From: an uncultured Collinsella sp. | GTDB taxonomy: Bacteria; Actinomycetota; Coriobacteriia; Coriobacteriales; Coriobacteriaceae | Assembly (NCBI GenBank): GCA_902491915.1 | Contig: CABUJL010000096.1 | Coordinates: 1 to 6,825 of the forward strand | Length of the DNA: 6,825 bases | Reading direction: 5' to 3' | Shown: in pieces, positions 5,299-6,825 of the stretch | Position numbering within the stretch: position 1 is the first letter of the stretch | Layout: the number at the start of each line of letters is the position of its first letter | The notes under the pieces: generated by a model | Told to the model about the DNA's origin: nothing | The model's database searches: none | Seen by the model: only the letters and a program-made list of their open reading frames with translations | Program-made: the position numbers and the translations under genes

Positions 5299-5835
5299 AT
5301 GGGTCTGTTTGACATGTTCAAGAAGAAGGCTGAGCCCGCGGCTGCCGCTGCTCCGGCCTCCATCTCTGCTTCTGCTGGCGCCGACGTGCTGTGCTCGCCC
5401 GTCAAGGGCAAGGTCATCAAGATGGCCGACGTGCCCGATCCCGTCTTTGGTGGCGAGGTTCTGGGCAAGGGCTGCGCCGTGTGGCCCGAGGACGATCTGG
5501 TCTACGCTCCCTGCGACGGCAAGGTGACCGTCACCATGGGTCACGCCGTGGGCCTGCAGTCCGATAGCGGCATCGAGGTTCTGGTGCACGTTGGCGTCGA
5601 TACCGTCAACATGAACGGTGACGGCTTCGAGGGCTTCGTCAAGGCCGACGACGTCGTGAAGGCCGGCCAGCCCATACTCAAGATCGACCGCGCCAAGATC
5701 GCTGCCGCCGGTTACAAGGACTGTGTCGTCGTGGCCGTGTCCAACACCGCCGAGTTCGCCGACGTCGAGCTTTCCGTTGAGGCAGAGTCCGCCGTCGCCG
5801 CCGGTGACGCCATCGTTAAGGTCGTCCGCAAGTAA
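5299..5835 (+). CDS. crr: Stand-alone glucose-type PTS enzyme IIA component
   Basis: Cytosolic phosphocarrier that takes phosphate from HPr and hands it to a sugar-specific IIB domain; in many bacteria its phosphorylation state also signals sugar supply. The protein has 178 residues, close to E. coli EIIA-Glc (169). It starts MGLFDMFKKK, like the amphipathic N-terminus of that protein, followed by an Ala/Pro-rich linker (about 12-28). The beta-sandwich core contains SPVKGKV (33-39), GHAVGL with His82, and EVLVHVGVDTV with His97, the likely phosphorylated residue. The spacing of the two histidines (15) equals that of H75 and H90 in E. coli. ATG 5299 is set by AGAGGAG 7 bases upstream; longer reading frames upstream lack such a site. 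The gene has its own promoter and terminator, and no IIB or IIC gene is adjacent. It therefore probably serves permeases encoded elsewhere, which is an inference. Confidence 0.93.
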   Translation: MGLFDMFKKKAEPAAAAAPASISASAGADVLCSPVKGKVIKMADVPDPVFGGEVLGKGCAVWPEDDLVYAPCDGKVTVTMGHAVGLQSDSGIEVLVHVGVDTVNMNGDGFEGFVKADDVVKAGQPILKIDRAKIAAAGYKDCVVVAVSNTAEFADVELSVEAESAVAAGDAIVKVVRK

Positions 5836-5861
5836 ATTGCGGCATCCAAAGGATGTGCAAG

Positions 5862-5890
5862 GGTGGTCGGGTTTTCCGGCCACCTTTTTT
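5862..5890 (+). terminator. Intrinsic terminator after the PTS EIIA gene
   Basis: GGTGGTCGG (5862-5870) pairs with CCGGCCACC (5876-5884), 9 pairs including one G-U, with loop GTTTT. Six T residues follow directly (5885-5890). This is a textbook Rho-independent terminator 26 bases after the stop codon. An 11-base direct repeat, TTTTATTGCAC, starts in its T tract (5887-5897 and 5910-5920). Confidence 0.9.
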
Positions 5891-5976
5891 ATTGCACCGC
5901 GGGAAAGCGTTTTATTGCACGTTGGGCGGGCTTGCAAACCGTTCGGACGCTAAAACGAACCGACCGTGCCTTCGCG

Positions 5977-6051
5977 TTGCCGAGGGTGTTCATAAGTGGA
6001 TAGTATGGGCTTACTTATTACAACGTGCGCCGTGTCTGGGAAGCACGGTGC
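5977..6051 (+). promoter_or_regulatory. Possible promoter and 5' hairpin of the lipoprotein gene
   Basis: TTGCCG (5977-5982), an 18-base spacer and TAGTAT (6001-6006) make a modest promoter candidate (4/6 each). The leader contains an 8-bp hairpin, GCGCCGTG/CACGGTGC (6027-6034 with 6044-6051, one G-U), ending 8 bases before the GGGAGG ribosome binding site. Between the terminator and this point (5891-5976) I see nothing beyond a small GTTCG/CGAAC inverted repeat. Confidence 0.35.
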
Positions 6052-6071
6052 CGCTTATTGGGAGGAACAAC

Positions 6072-6629
6072 ATGAAAAAGAAGCTGCTGCTTGCGCCCCT
6101 CATGGCCGTCTTGGTTGCATGCGTGGTCTTGCTTTCCGGTTGCGGAGGCCCTTCGATCGAGGAACTCATTACCGAGGATCTTACGACGCAGTTTGACGAG
6201 GTCAAGAACGGTGGCGACGACTTCCTCTCTGGTCTGGAGGAGGCTTCGGGCGACGAGTTCGAGCAGCTGGGTATCGATCCCAAGGAGTATGCCAAGACCT
6301 ATCTCGAGGGCTTTGACTACAAGATCGGCGACGTGACGGTCGACGAAGACAAGGGTGTCGCGACCGCCGAGGTCTCCATCACCTGCAAGTCTATGAACAA
6401 GATCGTCGAGGACTTCTCCACCCAGTATCAGGAGAAGGTCGCCGCGCTTGACACGGCTCCTTCCGATGACGAGCTGTACAAGATGGCCGGTCAGGTTATG
6501 GTCGATGTGACCAAGGCCACCGAGCCCAGGAAGACCACGGTTATCTTCAAGTACACCTGCAACGACGACGGTGAGTGGTCTGCCGACGACTCCGTCAACT
6601 CCGAGATGATGGATGCAATGCTGAGCTAG
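6072..6629 (+). CDS. Small acidic lipoprotein of unknown function
   Basis: The 185-residue protein begins with a clear type II signal peptide: MKKK, a hydrophobic stretch (about 5-21) and the lipobox LSGC with Cys24. The mature protein should be lipid-anchored on the outer face of the cytoplasmic membrane. After Cys24 it is strongly acidic, with an Asp/Glu-rich helical part (about 28-80) and then alternating strands (about 83-105 and 153-172, TTVIFKYTC). That layout is reminiscent of small NTF2-like or DUF-type lipoproteins of Gram-positive bacteria, but I cannot name the family. Two further cysteines, C105 and C163, could form a disulfide outside the cell. ATG 6072 is chosen because GGGAGG lies 6 bases upstream and the signal peptide starts there; an in-frame start further upstream would bury the signal. 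Its stop codon is followed after 3 bases by the second copy of the structured element. Confidence 0.85.
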   Translation: MKKKLLLAPLMAVLVACVVLLSGCGGPSIEELITEDLTTQFDEVKNGGDDFLSGLEEASGDEFEQLGIDPKEYAKTYLEGFDYKIGDVTVDEDKGVATAEVSITCKSMNKIVEDFSTQYQEKVAALDTAPSDDELYKMAGQVMVDVTKATEPRKTTVIFKYTCNDDGEWSADDSVNSEMMDAMLS

Positions 6630-6632
6630 TTC

Positions 6633-6771
6633 GTTGCGGCGTTTTACCAAACGCCGCAACTGCTCGACGCTGCAAGCCCGCCAGAGCGGCAATCTGCCTT
6701 TCAACTTCGGCGGCATGACCAAAAGGTCAATGCCGCCTCGTTTCAAGGCACCTTGCTCGCCCTGGCGGGCT
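6633..6771 (+). ncRNA. Structured 3'-UTR repeat element, copy 2 (after lipoprotein gene)
   Basis: Same fold as 3193-3333. Stem A: 6633-6644 with 6649-6660, 12 pairs, loop TACC. Linker TGCTCGACGCTGC (6661-6673) is identical. Stem B: 6675-6684 with 6762-6771, 6686-6687 with 6759-6760, and 6689-6692 with 6753-6756. Middle stem: TGCCTT (6695-6700) with AAGGCA (6745-6750). Internal loop: TCAACTTC (6701-6708) facing TCGTTTC (6738-6744), identical to copy 1. Stem C: GGCGGCAT (6709-6716) with ATGCCGCC (6730-6737), then GACC/GGTC with loop AAAA and a bulged A6729. Against copy 1, the alignable stems show at least 9 compensated pair changes, while unpaired bases are nearly unchanged. The remaining 6772-6825 holds no supported feature. 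Confidence 0.75.
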
Positions 6772-6825
6772 TTCGCTCATATGACCCAATCCGCTGTCAA
6801 GAGCCACAATGGCCCCGCCGACCGC

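Noticed and set aside
5278..5937. Minus-strand open frame opposite crr, and a similar one opposite the lipoprotein gene (6018-6746)
   Set aside because: Both are shadows of real genes, contain no recognisable domain, and run across the terminator or the structured element.
6781..6825. Possible start of a further gene (ATG at 6781, open to the window edge)
   Set aside because: Only 15 codons are visible and there is no ribosome binding site; it cannot be told from chance.

Overview
The window looks like chromosomal DNA of a GC-rich actinobacterium, most likely a Collinsella-like member of the Coriobacteriia. This is an inference from the GC-rich codon use, from the PyrE and stand-alone EIIA-Glc type proteins, and from the compact, hairpin-rich intergenic regions. 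No rRNA or other species marker is present. It holds four ordinary chromosomal genes and one island-like insertion.

Layout. Positions 1-2076 (minus strand) carry the first 692 residues of a Mg2+-importing P-type ATPase of the MgtA/MgtB (P3B) type; its C-terminus lies beyond the window edge. Its leader (about 2077-2348) is long and structured and contains a short upstream ORF with a strong ribosome binding site. The likely promoter carries a perfect TTGACATGTCAA palindrome over its -35 box. Divergent from it lies pyrE (orotate phosphoribosyltransferase, 2514-3194). Positions 3420-5015 form a less GC-rich block: a class II Fic-domain protein with a C-terminal helix-turn-helix (3548-4720, minus), an AT-rich promoter packed with alternating inverted half-sites (4748-4850), and two near-identical long palindromic elements, one on each side of the gene. 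Next come a stand-alone glucose-type PTS EIIA (5299-5835) with its own promoter and intrinsic terminator, and a small acidic lipoprotein (6072-6629).

The most striking feature is a structured element of about 140 bases that starts at the stop codon of pyrE (3193-3333) and recurs right after the lipoprotein stop codon (6633-6771). The two copies share the same single-stranded bases and the same set of nested stems, while stem bases change in compensating pairs. That is the signature of selection on an RNA (or single-stranded DNA) fold. I do not recognise the family by sequence.

The genes do not form one pathway: Mg2+ uptake, pyrimidine synthesis, PTS signalling, a putative protein-modifying Fic enzyme and an exported lipoprotein are each apparently transcribed on their own. 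What links them is the intergenic architecture: leader ORF, operator arrays, palindromes and the repeated 3'-UTR element.
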